NCBI GenBank assembly: GCA_019055375.1
Contig: JAHQIW010006948.1
Coordinates: 1 to 64,000, forward strand
DNA length: 64,000 bases
Origin: Parelaphostrongylus tenuis
Lineage: Eukaryota; Nematoda; Chromadorea; Rhabditida; Metastrongylidae
Direction of reading: 5' to 3'
Shown here: positions 44,801 to 47,690 of the stretch, one piece after another
Position numbering within the stretch: the stretch's first letter is position 1
How the letters are laid out: every line of letters begins with the position of its first letter
The notes under the pieces: generated by a model
The model's input: only the letters and a program-made list of their open reading frames with translations
Told to the model about the DNA's origin: nothing
The model's database searches: none
Translations under genes and position numbers: made by a program

Positions 44801-44860
44801 CGACCATTTATGCATCCTCAACCATACATGTTCTATCCACAACCTGGTTATCGACGATAG
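460..44860 (+). CDS. Patched-related (PTR/SSD-type) 12-TM membrane protein, spliced, at least 28 exons
   Basis: Whole-gene model, genomic span including introns. Joined exons give about 1,190 residues: cytosolic N-terminus to about 200, TM1 about 204-224, extracellular loop 1 to about 423, TM2 about 424-445, TM3-TM4 about 450-510, TM5-TM6 about 525-573, linker, TM7 about 630-650, loop 2 to about 843, TM8-TM12 about 844-1005, then a cytosolic tail. This is the architecture of Patched, Dispatched and PTR proteins (RND superfamily), which move or sense sterols and lipids and in nematodes act in cuticle, moulting and epithelial lumen formation (family knowledge). Loop sizes of about 200 and 175 residues and a Cys-Pro-x2-Cys/TYPE/HLG/GGV series in loop 1 favour PTR over Dispatched. 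TM4 and TM10 lack the usual acidic residues. All splice phases agree except across one linker. Upstream exons may lie outside the window. I cannot assign an orthologue. Confidence 0.85.
3785..4050 (+). repeat. SINE family A copy 1, tRNA-Leu/Ser-like head
   Basis: It begins with a tRNA A-box-like CCGTGGCCGAGTAATTGTGA and then a GC-rich stretch. The shared body follows, with GATTGCAAAGATACATACTC, CCAGTACTCCACGTCATTCA and GCTAGAAGTACTGGCATCCG, and the tail GAAGACGGGTCGTGTGAAAA. The same modules in the same order recur at 14171, 30621, 49171 and 50711, which defines a dispersed family of about 250 bp. Confidence 0.75.
4741..4968 (+). repeat. Dispersed repeat J copy 1
   Basis: It starts AGCCTTTTATAGAGTCTGGT and includes ATGGCACTTATGAAGC and a CGCCCTTCCGGGCTCCTCA block. 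The same layout recurs at 5581-5800 with roughly one base in three changed. Both copies are followed, or preceded, by a TTCGACTG-TTTT-ACCTTGCT module seen near 5190, 5525 and 5815. Class unknown. Confidence 0.5.
5340..5510. repeat. AT-rich low-complexity tract
   Basis: Repeated short words such as TTTAATTTA, TTATATTATTTGATTTTG and AATTAATTTA. No motif beyond low complexity. Confidence 0.7.
5581..5800 (+). repeat. Dispersed repeat J copy 2
   Basis: Divergent second copy of the unit at 4741. It shows GCCTTTCATTAGGTCTGTTA, GTTCCGGCCTTCTGGCCTCA and GGGTTCAGCCAATCCCCTGT in the same order, and ends near a GTTGTCGATCGCTCATGACT segment. Confidence 0.5.
8573..9229. mobile_element. Non-autonomous mariner-like MITE, nested in an older repeat
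   Basis: Terminal inverted repeats: the left end begins TTGGGTTGGCAAGAAATTTT, and the right end read on the opposite strand begins TTGAATTGGCAAGGAATTTT. Both continue CCGRACTT. The GGTTGGCAA-type terminus resembles mariner-family ends. The 657 bp carry no transposase frame. The flanks (about 8420-8572 and 9230-9405) align with the uninterrupted sequence at 20940-21215, which looks like the empty site. Inside lies a fold-back with GTTTCGGAGG near 8980 and its complement near 9170. Confidence 0.6.
9541..9795 (+). CDS. PTR-like gene, exon 2 (charged cytosolic region)
   Basis: 85 codons, phase 0 to 0, between acceptor GCTTTTCAG and donor GTGGAG|GTAAAT. It starts QGPPPSVPLEE and runs through a Ser/Thr-rich part to the strongly charged KRERARERSRQQKDQKNDGD, an Asp/Asn-rich part and a second Ser/Thr/Pro stretch ending KKTTYVE. 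It looks intrinsically disordered and cytosolic. PTR proteins usually have short N-termini, so this extension is distinctive. The other two frames contain stops. Confidence 0.75.
10490..10610. repeat. Fold-back family D fragment
   Basis: Contains GAGAAGAGCGCGATCGCTGA followed by CCGCTGACGTAACAAACCTCGAAAAC. The order and wording match one arm of the elements at 40531-40909 and 48440-48730. Confidence 0.4.
10701..11046 (+). repeat. SINE family B copy 1, tRNA-like head
   Basis: The head is ATATGGCGCAGTGGTCAGAG (tRNA A-box-like), followed by the family body with GGTAAATTGGTACCAGACTG, GATATGCAGCACTGACTCGG and TCAATCACCTCAAACGA, and a tail near GAGAGCCTCATCC. This copy carries an internal tandem duplication of the CGAGTCATTGT...CACCTCAAACGA segment (about 10871-10970). 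Other copies are at 37981 and 57313. An antisense 62-codon frame here is a by-product of the repeat. Confidence 0.8.
11149..11284 (+). CDS. PTR-like gene, exon 3 (cytosolic, before TM1)
   Basis: Acceptor GCGTTCAG, donor CACT|GTAAAC, 45 codons plus one base. It begins EPHSNASTMERKERKLEKEQ and ends with RQMELADTH. The basic/acidic helix-like stretch leads into TM1. An earlier donor (CAG|GTAGCA at 11241) is stronger looking but would leave the conserved frame of exon 4, so the 11284 donor was chosen. The frame also stays open upstream into the SINE B copy. Confidence 0.7.
11361..11473 (+). CDS. PTR-like gene, exon 4 (start of TM1)
   Basis: Acceptor CCTTTTTCAG, donor GTG|GTGAGT. After the split Ser codon it reads FSTGVFRIRSLRFFEAGLRR, then ALWYLGKAVANHKLLFV. 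This is the juxtamembrane amphipathic segment and first half of TM1, similar in pattern to the FxRxFxxLGxxxxxHPxxF run before TM1 in PTR proteins. Ends in phase 0. Confidence 0.85.
11474..13318 (+). other. Intron 4
   Basis: 1.85 kb with no recognisable repeat family or exon. The frames at 12431-12649 and 12743-12967 lack splice support and family resemblance. Confidence 0.45.
13319..13488 (+). CDS. PTR-like gene, exon 5 (rest of TM1, start of extracellular loop 1)
   Basis: Begins VLPLIFVSASLIGPFLHG directly after LLFV of exon 4, completing TM1, then enters loop 1 and ends at FNYSNP (NYS sequon). Acceptor CATTGTAG. The donor GC|GTTTAC is weak but is the only site in the open frame that gives phase 2, which exon 6 needs. 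The joined FNYSNPALARD resembles the YSPxNAxSRxE segment of PTR proteins. Confidence 0.65.
13489..14832 (+). other. Intron 5
   Basis: Contains SINE A copy 2 (14171-14425). Nothing else recognised. Confidence 0.5.
14171..14425 (+). repeat. SINE family A copy 2
   Basis: Head GGCGTGGCCGAGTGGTTCCG, then GGAGCCGAGCTTTATGC, GGCAGTCAACAAGAACGCCC, GCTAGAAGTACTGGGATCCG and tail ATAACGGGTCGTGTAAATAA. Same module order as the copy at 3785. Confidence 0.8.
14833..14926 (+). CDS. PTR-like gene, exon 6 (extracellular loop 1)
   Basis: Acceptor CCTTCAG. The frame reads LARDTILRKDAVLAYSALKK, then RVDNYPAGNKE, to a weak donor GAG|GTGCGG. It is one base plus 31 codons, ending in phase 0. An acceptor 5 bp downstream (GCTAG|CC) would also be in frame if exon 5 ended at 13429 (TCCG|GTAACG). 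The remaining frames have early stops. Confidence 0.65.
15003..15077 (+). CDS. PTR-like gene, exon 7 (Cys motif of loop 1)
   Basis: 25 codons, phase 0 to 0, acceptor TTTCGTAG, donor CAG|GTAATT. FLESCPAECELEREMVDKIV contains the Cys-x3-Cys pair typical of loop 1 in PTR proteins just before the YP-containing strand. It is only 76 bp from exon 6, the shortest intron in the gene. Confidence 0.8.
15078..16331 (+). other. Intron 7 with partial SINE A
   Basis: Holds a 5'-truncated SINE A copy (16048-16180). No coding exon seen; the 15581-15781 frame has no splice or family support. Confidence 0.45.
16048..16180 (+). repeat. SINE family A copy 3, head missing
   Basis: Body only: ACGCCGCAGCCAGGCTGTCC, CGAGATTGCAAGAAGACTCG, GCTAGAAATACTGGAATCCG. 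The tRNA-like head present in other copies is absent. Confidence 0.65.
16332..16419 (+). CDS. PTR-like gene, exon 8 (loop 1, YP-HLG segment)
   Basis: Acceptor GATTACAG, donor GGAG|GTATGG, phase 0 to 1. VALTYPETFVSMSKDSTNLS then RVHLGSTIG. The TYPE...HLG...GGV order is the best family signature in the protein. NLS is an N-glycosylation sequon, consistent with an extracellular position. Confidence 0.9.
16741..16862 (+). CDS. PTR-like gene, exon 9 (loop 1)
   Basis: Acceptor AACTTACAG. It completes GGV and reads VETDSDGAISRAQALMLSFK, then LRDGITDQQIATWAENFEEQ. The SRAQALMLSFKLR stretch matches the AxALLLxYxLR pattern of the family. Donor CAG|GTTGAT is suboptimal, but it joins in phase 0 to exon 10. 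The frame stays open another 96 bp, so the end could lie slightly downstream. Confidence 0.8.
16863..18427 (+). other. Intron 9
   Basis: Contains a GC-rich repeat (about 17080-17275) ending in a GGGTTAAAC motif. Otherwise featureless. Confidence 0.45.
17080..17275. repeat. GC-rich TTAACCC-type repeat K
   Basis: A GC-rich island with CGCTTTCCCACGAGACGC and CTCCCACGAAACGCGACGCC, closed by TCTCAAAGGGTTAAACCC. Related wording occurs at 31647-31788 (GCTTTCCCACGAACGGCG, bracketed by TTAACCC and GGTTAA) and 34090-34165. Confidence 0.45.
18428..18595 (+). CDS. PTR-like gene, exon 10 (end of loop 1, TM2)
   Basis: 56 codons, phase 0 to 0, acceptor TTGTAG, donor CAG|GTAGTC. VNVTSAPNVSLSYW carries two N-glycosylation sequons (NVT, NVS). 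A basic VRTIRKTYRW precedes the hydrophobic LGVSAAILALFCFLATFAAN, taken as TM2. Confidence 0.85.
19652..19841. repeat. Family C palindrome: two tRNA-like cores head to head
   Basis: CCTAAGAGAATTGGGTGAAG at the left is answered by CACCACTTAATTCTCTTAGG at the right. Arms of about 90 bp include GAGCAAAAACACGGCC and GGCCGTATTTTTGCTC. Each arm holds a tRNA-like unit: on the + strand TGGTGTAGTGGTAGAGCCAC with a degenerate B-box, and on the - strand a unit with a good B-box-like GGGTCCGATTCCC. Neither folds as a clean tRNA, so it is scored as tRNA-derived repeat. Confidence 0.65.
20940..21215 (+). repeat. Dispersed repeat, apparent empty site of the 8.6-kb MITE
   Basis: Wording shared with 8420-8572 and 9230-9405: GAGCAAACA, CAAGTGTAAATAT and CCGTCGCGAAGGGGTTTAAA. 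The 657-bp element present at 8573-9229 is missing here. Confidence 0.5.
21514..21643 (+). CDS. PTR-like gene, exon 11 (TM3 and first part of TM4)
   Basis: Acceptor TTTTTTTAG, donor GCAG|GTAGAT, phase 0 to 1. SKPLVGVQIAFTLMMSCAGG is the SSD entry (the KPxxGxxxxxxxxxSxxxG pattern), followed by LFVQVAVSAKFDPLIWPVFF and NIAG, which leads into TM4. This is the sterol-sensing-domain region of the family. Confidence 0.9.
21644..24421 (+). other. Intron 11 with a 1.2-kb inverted-repeat element
   Basis: Dominated by the inverted repeat 23140-24305, which ends only about 115 bp before exon 12. The frames on both strands are repeat-derived. Confidence 0.5.
23140..24305. repeat. Long inverted-repeat (fold-back) element G
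   Basis: GTACTTTTCCCCTATCGCAC near 23143 is mirrored by GTGCGTATAGGGGAAAAGTA near 24286. An inner pair GTTAGCACGTTGACAATGAC (23353) and GTTGTCAACGTGTTAG (23810) brackets GC-rich sequence. No transposase frame. Confidence 0.5.
24422..24571 (+). CDS. PTR-like gene, exon 12 (TM4, TM5)
   Basis: Acceptor TAGTTTCAG, donor ACTT|GTGAGC, phase 1 to 1. It reads GIGLLWLFCMHQSWSRYSSA, then HPTEKLAFILSHDGPGITVA and AIVIVATT. This aligns by pattern with the family's G(V/I)GxDDMFxxxxxW in TM4 and the xxxAGPSIT segment that opens TM5. The two acidic residues of TM4 are Leu here (GIGLLWLF), while the Trp and the GPGIT run are kept. Confidence 0.88.
25651..25842. repeat. Palindromic MITE / hairpin H
   Basis: Two arms of about 90 bp with roughly 10% mismatch around a loop of about 12 bases. 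CTTCTGTTTAGCCTCTCCGA at the left is matched by TCGGAGCGGCTAAACAGAAG at the right, and TTAGCGAAGCATACAACA by TGTTGTATGCTTCGCTAA. No coding capacity. Transcribed in the intron, it would form a long RNA hairpin. Confidence 0.8.
28643..28800 (+). repeat. Family C copy 2, tRNA-like core
   Basis: + strand core GCGCTGGTAGTGCAGCGGTA then CGCTCTCGGAAAGAGTG (anticodon-arm-like) and GGGTTCAAGTCC (perfect B-box wording), with a pairable CTGGG/CCTAG T-stem. A partial reversed core (TTCTTTCCGGGAGCGCGTGC) lies just upstream, so the copy is partly palindromic. The tail TTTTTGCACACCACTCTACA is shared with copies at 53.9 and 58.7 kb. Confidence 0.65.
28907..29000 (+). CDS. PTR-like gene, exon 13 (end of TM5, TM6)
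   Basis: Acceptor TGTTCAG, donor TCAC|GTAAGT, phase 1 to 2. After the split Leu it reads LAAVVTPLRYMQSTMLMMAV, then AVTIIFIFLIT. The hydrophobic ends of TM5 and TM6 are separated by a short polar turn, as in the SSD. Other frames stop. Confidence 0.8.
29704..29756 (+). CDS. PTR-like gene, candidate linker exon between TM6 and TM7
   Basis: It has exactly the required phase (1 base + 17 codons + 1 base) between AAATATAG and ACTC|GTAATT. It reads DVKCHVNHESLPFAEVT and would join as ...FLIT-DVKCH...-PNLSEF. The DVxC wording recalls the Asp-x2-Cys motif after TM6 in Patched. The acceptor is poor and the segment short, so this is tentative. Confidence 0.3.
30621..30868 (+). repeat. SINE family A copy 4
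   Basis: Best-preserved head: GGCGCCGTGGCCGAGCGGTT, then GTGATGCGCGTCACGACG, AGCAGTCAACAAAACGTTTT, GCAAGCAGACATGTTCAACC and a tail ending GTGAAAACAGATCAAATAG. Confidence 0.8.
31159..31342 (+). CDS. PTR-like gene, exon 14 (cytosolic linker and TM7)
   Basis: Acceptor TTTTTCAG, donor ATTAA|GTAAGT, phase 1 to 2. It reads PNLSEFDSTSLFSLHDRLID, then RALGDRLIARNARYP and VVVFCTVVMIFAIWGCMNI (TM7). The basic RLIARNARYP immediately before TM7 mirrors the KAVANHK segment before TM1, as expected for the two-fold RND repeat. Confidence 0.88.
31447..31549 (+). CDS. PTR-like gene, exon 15 (start of extracellular loop 2)
   Basis: Acceptor TTATTTAG, donor GAG|GTTTGC, phase 2 to 0. VDLREENFLPSTSPARCFLE, then GYRELFGKTTQFLEV, matches the GLdxxxLlPxdSP...f pattern that follows TM7 in PTR proteins. 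Confidence 0.85.
31647..31788. repeat. GC-rich TTAACCC-bracketed repeat K
   Basis: Starts TTAACCCATTGG and ends CCCAGTAGGTTAA, with a GC-rich interior (CCGCCACTCCCGCTTTCCCA, GCCGAGTGGTTACTTATGCC). Looks like a short terminal-inverted-repeat element inside intron 15. Confidence 0.45.
31855..31932 (+). CDS. PTR-like gene, exon 16 (loop 2)
   Basis: 26 codons, phase 0 to 0, acceptor ATCTAG, donor GTA|GTATGT. VVIDDAIEYDVEEIRDSILE, then LLDSAV. It fits the V(V/I)V...D region of loop 2 and is acidic. Confidence 0.8.
32399..32482 (+). CDS. PTR-like gene, exon 17 (loop 2)
   Basis: 28 codons, phase 0 to 0, acceptor CTATTTAG, donor GAA|GTGAGT. SAGYASRAISWLSEFVKFEK, then NTIYDINE. The SWLxxFxxF pattern occurs at the same place in the family. 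Confidence 0.85.
32662..32817 (+). CDS. PTR-like gene, exon 18 (loop 2)
   Basis: 52 codons, phase 0 to 0, acceptor TCTTTAG. DTFVPVVNLVFLETDPYKRF, then ASDISFDRHQTQIVRSRMYL and ELTSKGVNERYA. The donor GCA|GTATTT was preferred over an upstream CG|GTACGC because only it keeps the conserved frame of exon 19. Confidence 0.8.
32941..33093 (+). CDS. PTR-like gene, exon 19 (loop 2, before TM8)
   Basis: 51 codons, phase 0 to 0, acceptor TCCTGTAG, donor TCG|GTGAGG. FSLCCRMFDSIHKEDSSRVA, then LVQLLLTKSREFRLPVSIRA and PFTMSLKHDIS. This corresponds to the LRxia...v.a....f.DQ stretch just before TM8. Confidence 0.85.
33094..33592 (+). other. Intron 19
   Basis: 500 bp, AT-rich, no repeat or exon recognised. 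Confidence 0.4.
33593..33710 (+). CDS. PTR-like gene, exon 20 (TM8, start of TM9)
   Basis: Acceptor TTCTTTCAG, donor GCTG|GTGAGT, phase 0 to 1. VLSASFLVVGVALVCLFVFS forms TM8. LFLLGQPALTFILVFTAVAG enters TM9. Confidence 0.9.
33914..33991 (+). CDS. PTR-like gene, exon 21 (TM9 end, TM10 start)
   Basis: Acceptor CCGTTTCAG, donor TCAG|GTAACG, phase 1 to 1. After the split Val: LMETVGYATHWGVPMNVVTV, then TVAIS. The GxxxxWGVPMNVVTV turn matches the G.......LN.VT/VS.. entry to TM10. Confidence 0.88.
34090..34165. repeat. GC-rich TTAACCC-type repeat K, short copy
   Basis: TTAACCCGTTGAGTCCCACG followed by GCGACAGGCGGCGAATCACG and TTACAGTGATAATG. Similar closing words recur near 52125 (CACCGCCACAGTGATAATGA). 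Confidence 0.4.
34650..34720 (+). repeat. SINE family A copy 5, tail only
   Basis: GATTGAATGCTAGAAGTACT, then GAGATCCACACAGTGAAAAA and GTGAAGACGGATCATTAAA, the 3' third of the family. Confidence 0.65.
35018..36045. repeat. Fold-back element F, about 1 kb, with an extra internal arm copy
   Basis: Outer arms: ACTTTTCCGTTAGCCAAGCA (about 35032) mirrored by GCTTGGCTAACGGAAAAGTG (about 36010), with TCAGAAAAGCTTATTTTGC mirrored on the other side. Inner arms TTTGGAGTTTTAGTG / GTAAAACTCCAAAGG. The middle (about 35390-35640) repeats the right-arm wording once more (TTGATTTAAGCTATCGATTG). Related fragments lie at about 20160-20480 and 37500-37800. No transposase frame. Confidence 0.65.
36140..36260. 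repeat. Dispersed repeat E copy 1
   Basis: GACTAAGGACGAAGTGTACC, CCCTATTGACAAGACTGTCA and GAAACACGTGTATCGGGCTC, also found at 51500-51640 and 51828-51962. Confidence 0.55.
37219..37322 (+). CDS. PTR-like gene, exon 22 (TM10 and following helix)
   Basis: Acceptor GATTTCAG, donor CCAG|GTACGG, phase 1 to 0. NMVASVVAMAFGFSYSVSGK, then QQMRAGVRIQYTFQ. Relatives have GFS(V/I)D(Y/F)(S/A)xH at this point. Here the frame is GFSYSVSGK, so the acidic residue and the His are missing. Confidence 0.85.
37323..38537 (+). other. Intron 22 with SINE B
   Basis: Contains AT-rich sequence related to element F (about 37500-37800) and SINE B copy 2 with its target-site duplication (37968-38300). Confidence 0.5.
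37981..38285 (+). repeat. SINE family B copy 2 with target-site duplication
   Basis: Head AGCGCATGTGGCGCAGTGGT, then TTAGAGGTGCTCTGCGTCGC and the B-box-like ATGGTTCGATCTAGCGC, body as in the 10.7-kb copy, and a tail with TTTATCCTTTTTATCC. Flanking duplicates AGCCAAATAAATGA (37968) and AGCCAAATAAAATGA (38286) indicate insertion by retrotransposition. Confidence 0.85.
38538..38692 (+). CDS. PTR-like gene, exon 23 (TM11, start of TM12)
   Basis: Acceptor TTATTTAG, donor CCGAA|GTATGT, phase 0 to 2. ATFLPMIFACLVPVITYLPL, then FAVDAPIIIHIWKILVTNSA and ATLIHYVFFIP. This fits the family pattern of TM11, the xxxFxKx(V/I)LxV stretch and GLLHGLxFLP, where LIHYVFFIP stands for LLHGLIFLP. Confidence 0.9.
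38693..39935 (+). other. Intron 23 with purine tract
   Basis: Contains the GA-rich tract (38990-39175). The long frames over it are simple-repeat artefacts. Confidence 0.5.
38990..39175. repeat. (GA)n / GACAGA purine-rich tract
   Basis: About 185 bp of almost pure purine on the + strand, with GAGAGAGAGAGAGACAGAGA and AGAGAGAGAGAGAGGGGACA cores. It generates long but meaningless Arg/Glu frames. Confidence 0.85.
39936..40067 (+). CDS. PTR-like gene, exon 24 (end of TM12, Cys-rich juxtamembrane)
   Basis: Acceptor GATTTCAG. Phase fits exon 23: FIPN-LCLLFSNQLSLCAAVSC, then TECCCDIEDDSSIYYIPTTA. CTECCC next to the membrane is a plausible palmitoylation cluster. Two donors in the same phase, GG|GTTTGT (40067) and GT|GTAACT (40073), would differ by two residues. 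Confidence 0.8.
40151..40230 (+). CDS. PTR-like gene, exon 25 (cytosolic tail, PPNY motif)
   Basis: Acceptor CTTTTTTAG, donor ATCA|GTTAGT, phase 2 to 1. IYQHTSYTYSVPKSIVNGG, then PPNYLAI. PPNY is a PPxY motif, the ligand of WW domains. Patched tails carry such motifs for HECT-type E3 ligases (family knowledge). Confidence 0.7.
40531..40909. repeat. Fold-back element D, about 115-bp arms
   Basis: GGTATACGTACGTTTCGACG at the left pairs with GCCGAAACGTACGTATACCG at the right, and ATGCTTAAAGCC with GCTCTAAGCAT at the tips. The interior has GCACGTGATATTGCG / CGCAATATAGCGTGC. Related elements are at 48440-48730 and 50170-50300. Confidence 0.7.
41497..41611. repeat. Family C copy 3
   Basis: Terminal inverted repeats AGAGTGGTACTCAAAA and TTTTTTGCGTACCACTCT bracket a degenerate tRNA-like core with B-box-like CAGGTTCAACTCCCAATTCA. 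Confidence 0.6.
41745..41801. repeat. (AT)n microsatellite
   Basis: 57 bp of AT dinucleotides with one interruption. Confidence 0.95.
41856..41986 (+). CDS. PTR-like gene, exon 26 (cytosolic tail)
   Basis: The frame FKLFVHKQPFPAGPPIAPSY, then AGDYIRTHVDRSRARRTGSH and MNE, ends at GAG|GTAGAA in phase 0. The acceptor AATAG at 41855 satisfies the phase from exon 25 but is weak. A CACAAACAG at 41881 is an alternative that would break phase. Pro- and Arg-rich, likely disordered. Confidence 0.6.
41987..43113 (+). other. Intron 26
   Basis: 1.1 kb, AT-rich, no repeat or exon recognised. Confidence 0.4.
43114..43212 (+). CDS. PTR-like gene, exon 27 (cytosolic tail)
   Basis: 33 codons, phase 0 to 0, acceptor AACTTCAG, donor CCA|GTAAGC. 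SSAPPSQTATPQQHRTSRKI, then SRDDSIYEAPPSP. Ser/Thr/Pro-rich with a possible basic phosphosite (RKISRDDS) and a YEAPPSP motif. Confidence 0.75.
43213..44701 (+). other. Intron 27
   Basis: 1.5 kb with no repeat family or exon recognised. Confidence 0.4.
44702..44860 (+). CDS. PTR-like gene, exon 28 (C-terminus, stop TAG)
   Basis: Acceptor GCTTTCAG, phase 0. RDPSCDPSAQHVPQRPHGPY, then FQDPAINTHQQRWRPFMHPQ and PYMFYPQPGYRR, stop. It is a Pro/His/Gln/Tyr-rich tail; the other frames lack this composition bias. No AATAAA lies close downstream. The nearest clear one is at 45886-45891, about 1 kb away, so the 3' end is uncertain. Confidence 0.75.
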   Translation, partial: RDPSCDPSAQHVPQRPHGPYFQDPAINTHQQRWRPFMHPQPYMFYPQPGYRR

Positions 44861-45546
44861 AAAACCATAGTATTTTGAAGGTGTTCTTGTATCCAAAGGT
44901 GTTATGCTCATTGCGCACTGCCTATATATCTTGAGAATTTGCTCAGGAAATTTATTCGTAGTAACTTCATACGTTTCAAATTTGCACGTTACACTTGCTA
45001 TACTGAAAGCAGATGTATTTAATTTGTCTTTAAATAGTATTGTACATGATCAAAGCGGTTATATTAAGTGATGAAAAGTGCATGATGTATACTATGTGTG
45101 TTTGTTTTGCATCTCATGACAATGTCGTTTCCTCTCAATTATCGTGTGGTTGGTATTTCTGAACTTCTGCATTTTTTTGAATAGCATTTGAAGTTTTTCT
45201 TTCTATCTAGTGCTTTGCTTTCATGATTTTGTTCTGCCTTTCGACATTACTGTCCACAAAGTTTTTTTTTCAACTCTTACGCGTCTCTCGCATTCTCACA
45301 CCAAATGTTTTGCATTATTTTCAATGTATAATAGTAGAGTGATACTTATTATGCTAAAAACAAGTTAACAATGATGATATGTTGTGACCTCTGCTTTTAT
45401 CTGTATATTCATTCGTGGAGAAATTTATCCGGCTGATATGGCATATGCAATTTTGTAAAATCAGCAGAAAATTATCTGTGATGGGTTTGCGTATTATAAA
45501 GAGAAAGTTATTTACCTTTGCGCTTGTCACCTTGTCAGATATAATC

Positions 45547-45840
45547 TCATTCATCACCTTGTGATTTGAGAGAATTTCTCTGAAGTTTTCTTTCATTGTA
45601 TCTTGCACCAATGCCGTCTGACTTACGCTCTCTCAAACCGCAAAGAGGAGCTTCATGCTTTACGCAAAAGATAAACTTCTTTCCTTTAGAAGGGGTAGCT
45701 ATATGTAGCTGGTCACATTCTGTAGTTAAGAGCTGAAAAATTAGATAGTTGGCTTCGTTCGAAGTAACAATCAGAAATAGTTGAATAATTCGAATGTTGT
45801 CCGTTTGGTCTCCATAGATTATTCCGTTTTCCAACCTCAA
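45547..45840 (-). CDS. Weak coding-like frame, unknown
   Basis: 97 codons from ATG with balanced amino-acid content (MRLENGIIYGDQTDNIRIIQ ... KGKKFIFCVKHEAP). No domain recognised and no splice context examined with success. It may be chance or an old mobile-element remnant. Confidence 0.2.
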   Translation of the reverse strand: MRLENGIIYGDQTDNIRIIQLFLIVTSNEANYLIFQLLTTECDQLHIATPSKGKKFIFCVKHEAPLCGLRERKSDGIGARYNERKLQRNSLKSQGDE

Positions 45841-45993
45841 GCTGTCTCATGCTGAGCGAAAATAACACTGAATATCTAGTGATCTAATAAATCTTGAGAA
45901 TGTGTAGAAAAGCTCACTTATTTCACACTGAAAGCTGGCCAATTCAATGTACATTCTGAATAAGTAGTTCTAGATTGTGATGGCATCCATCCG

Positions 45994-45994
<1 letters not shown>

Positions 45995-46054
<60 letters not shown>
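45995..46054. repeat. (TA)n microsatellite
   Basis: 60 bp of uninterrupted TA. Confidence 0.95.
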
Positions 46055-46056
<2 letters not shown>

Positions 46057-47690
46057 CAGTGATCTAGAGGAATAAACTGATGCGCCCGCTCCTTTCAAAC
46101 CATCAACTTTTACTTCTATTCATAATGCACTGGATTTATTCCACGTCTATTTCTCCATAAAAAACGGATTTAACCCATTAGCGACCACATTTATCCATTT
46201 GAACAGACGATTTTATGGAAGCCATTCTCGTTAAATAACTTTTTTTTTTGAATTTTCAGTAATTAATCGAAACTTTAGGTCTCAACGAATTCTATAATGT
46301 GTTTGGTAGTGGACAGCCTTTCATATTGCACTGCAGTGCCAAAAATAATATTATGTTCCGTACTCAGTTTGCCTCGCATATCCGGTTGGGCTTGTGGACA
46401 ATTTTTTGCTAGACTTTTGGCAGTCATTCAATAGCACAGATCTCACCGATTCTGATGCTAAAGTAGCTTTATCAGAGGTTCACACAGGACGCTGTAAAAA
46501 GCGAAAAGAACATCAGTTTCGCTCTCGTAGTTTTCGTCGTGCACAATAGTTATATGCGTATGAAAAACTTACCATCATCTAGAGGAAATCACAAAGTGTC
46601 AGAGTGGCACAAAAAAACCTAAGAGTTCGTCCAAAACGGAGTTAAAATCTCATTAAATAATTAAACACACATTTTTTGAGAATTGCGCTGCGCGATTGAA
46701 CAATTGTCGTTGCGAAAGAGTTGTCGATTTTATATAGAGAGGTTTAGAGAGATGATTGTTATAAACGCCCTTTCAAACTATCAAATTTAACCTATTATTT
46801 TCTTGTTAATAGTCCCCGTCCACTCTTCCATGTGAAACGCTACCTCTCTCTAAGTGAGATCTCTTTCTGTAAAAGTGCGTCAGCTAACAAAGCAGCATCC
46901 GTTGTCCAATCCATAAGATCTCAAGAGTATCGTAGCATGTTTGTAAGCGTGCTTCAGATACGACAGGTCGTTCGATTAGGATGAAATCAGCGTCTATGCC
47001 TCACACAATAAGAGCTGGTGTGGGTGTTAGGCGATGGGAGAACAGGTGAGAAGATGGCAAGTAACAATTTCCTTAGTAATTCCAGATTTATGGAGTGAAA
47101 TTAGTTCAGTGCGTTCATAAGTCACCATAGTGACTGCTTTTTGCATTGCATGTTATGAAGCTGATGTCCAAAAACTCCAACAGACACTTTTTGAAGCAAC
47201 AAACCACAAAAGATTCAACAGAGTCACCATACATTTTCCGTAGAAAGGTACGATCTTGTATACTTATTTGCTAGACGGCGACAAATAAAAAACCGATATC
47301 TTCCGTTGGACAAGAACTTTTCTAAGAGAGTTAGTATTATTTGAAAGCTTAATTCTCTGGCGCAGCCGTCCGTAAGTGATTTTTTCAAAACAATATTTTA
47401 TCACGCTTTAAAATCCGCATTAGGAATATGCTTCACACGACCTCGCAGTTTTTTATCTCGGTTATATTTCGCTGGACAAAACTCCTTCCTTAGGGTGCTA
47501 GTACTCTATCAGTGGCACTGGTCTCGACGAACTCAAAACGGTTTGTGGAAAAGCATTTTGATAGCGCTAAAGCAGAAAGAAAAGATCTGTGCTTCACAGC
47601 TCGCGGGACAAAGCTCTTTCTTAGACTAATAGTAATCAGTTGACAGCATAGGTGTTAGTGATTCCAAAGCTGCGCTTATTTTCTGTGAAA

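Larger units (their letters stand above)
44861..47690. other. Downstream region, no firm gene
   Basis: AT-rich. It contains a (TA)n microsatellite (45995-46054), a weak minus-strand frame (45547-45840) and, at 46170-46560, sequence of the TTAACCC/element-F type. Confidence 0.4.

Noticed and set aside
44463..44911. Minus-strand frames over the last exon
   Set aside because: Shadows of the Pro/His/Gln-rich exon 28 on the + strand.
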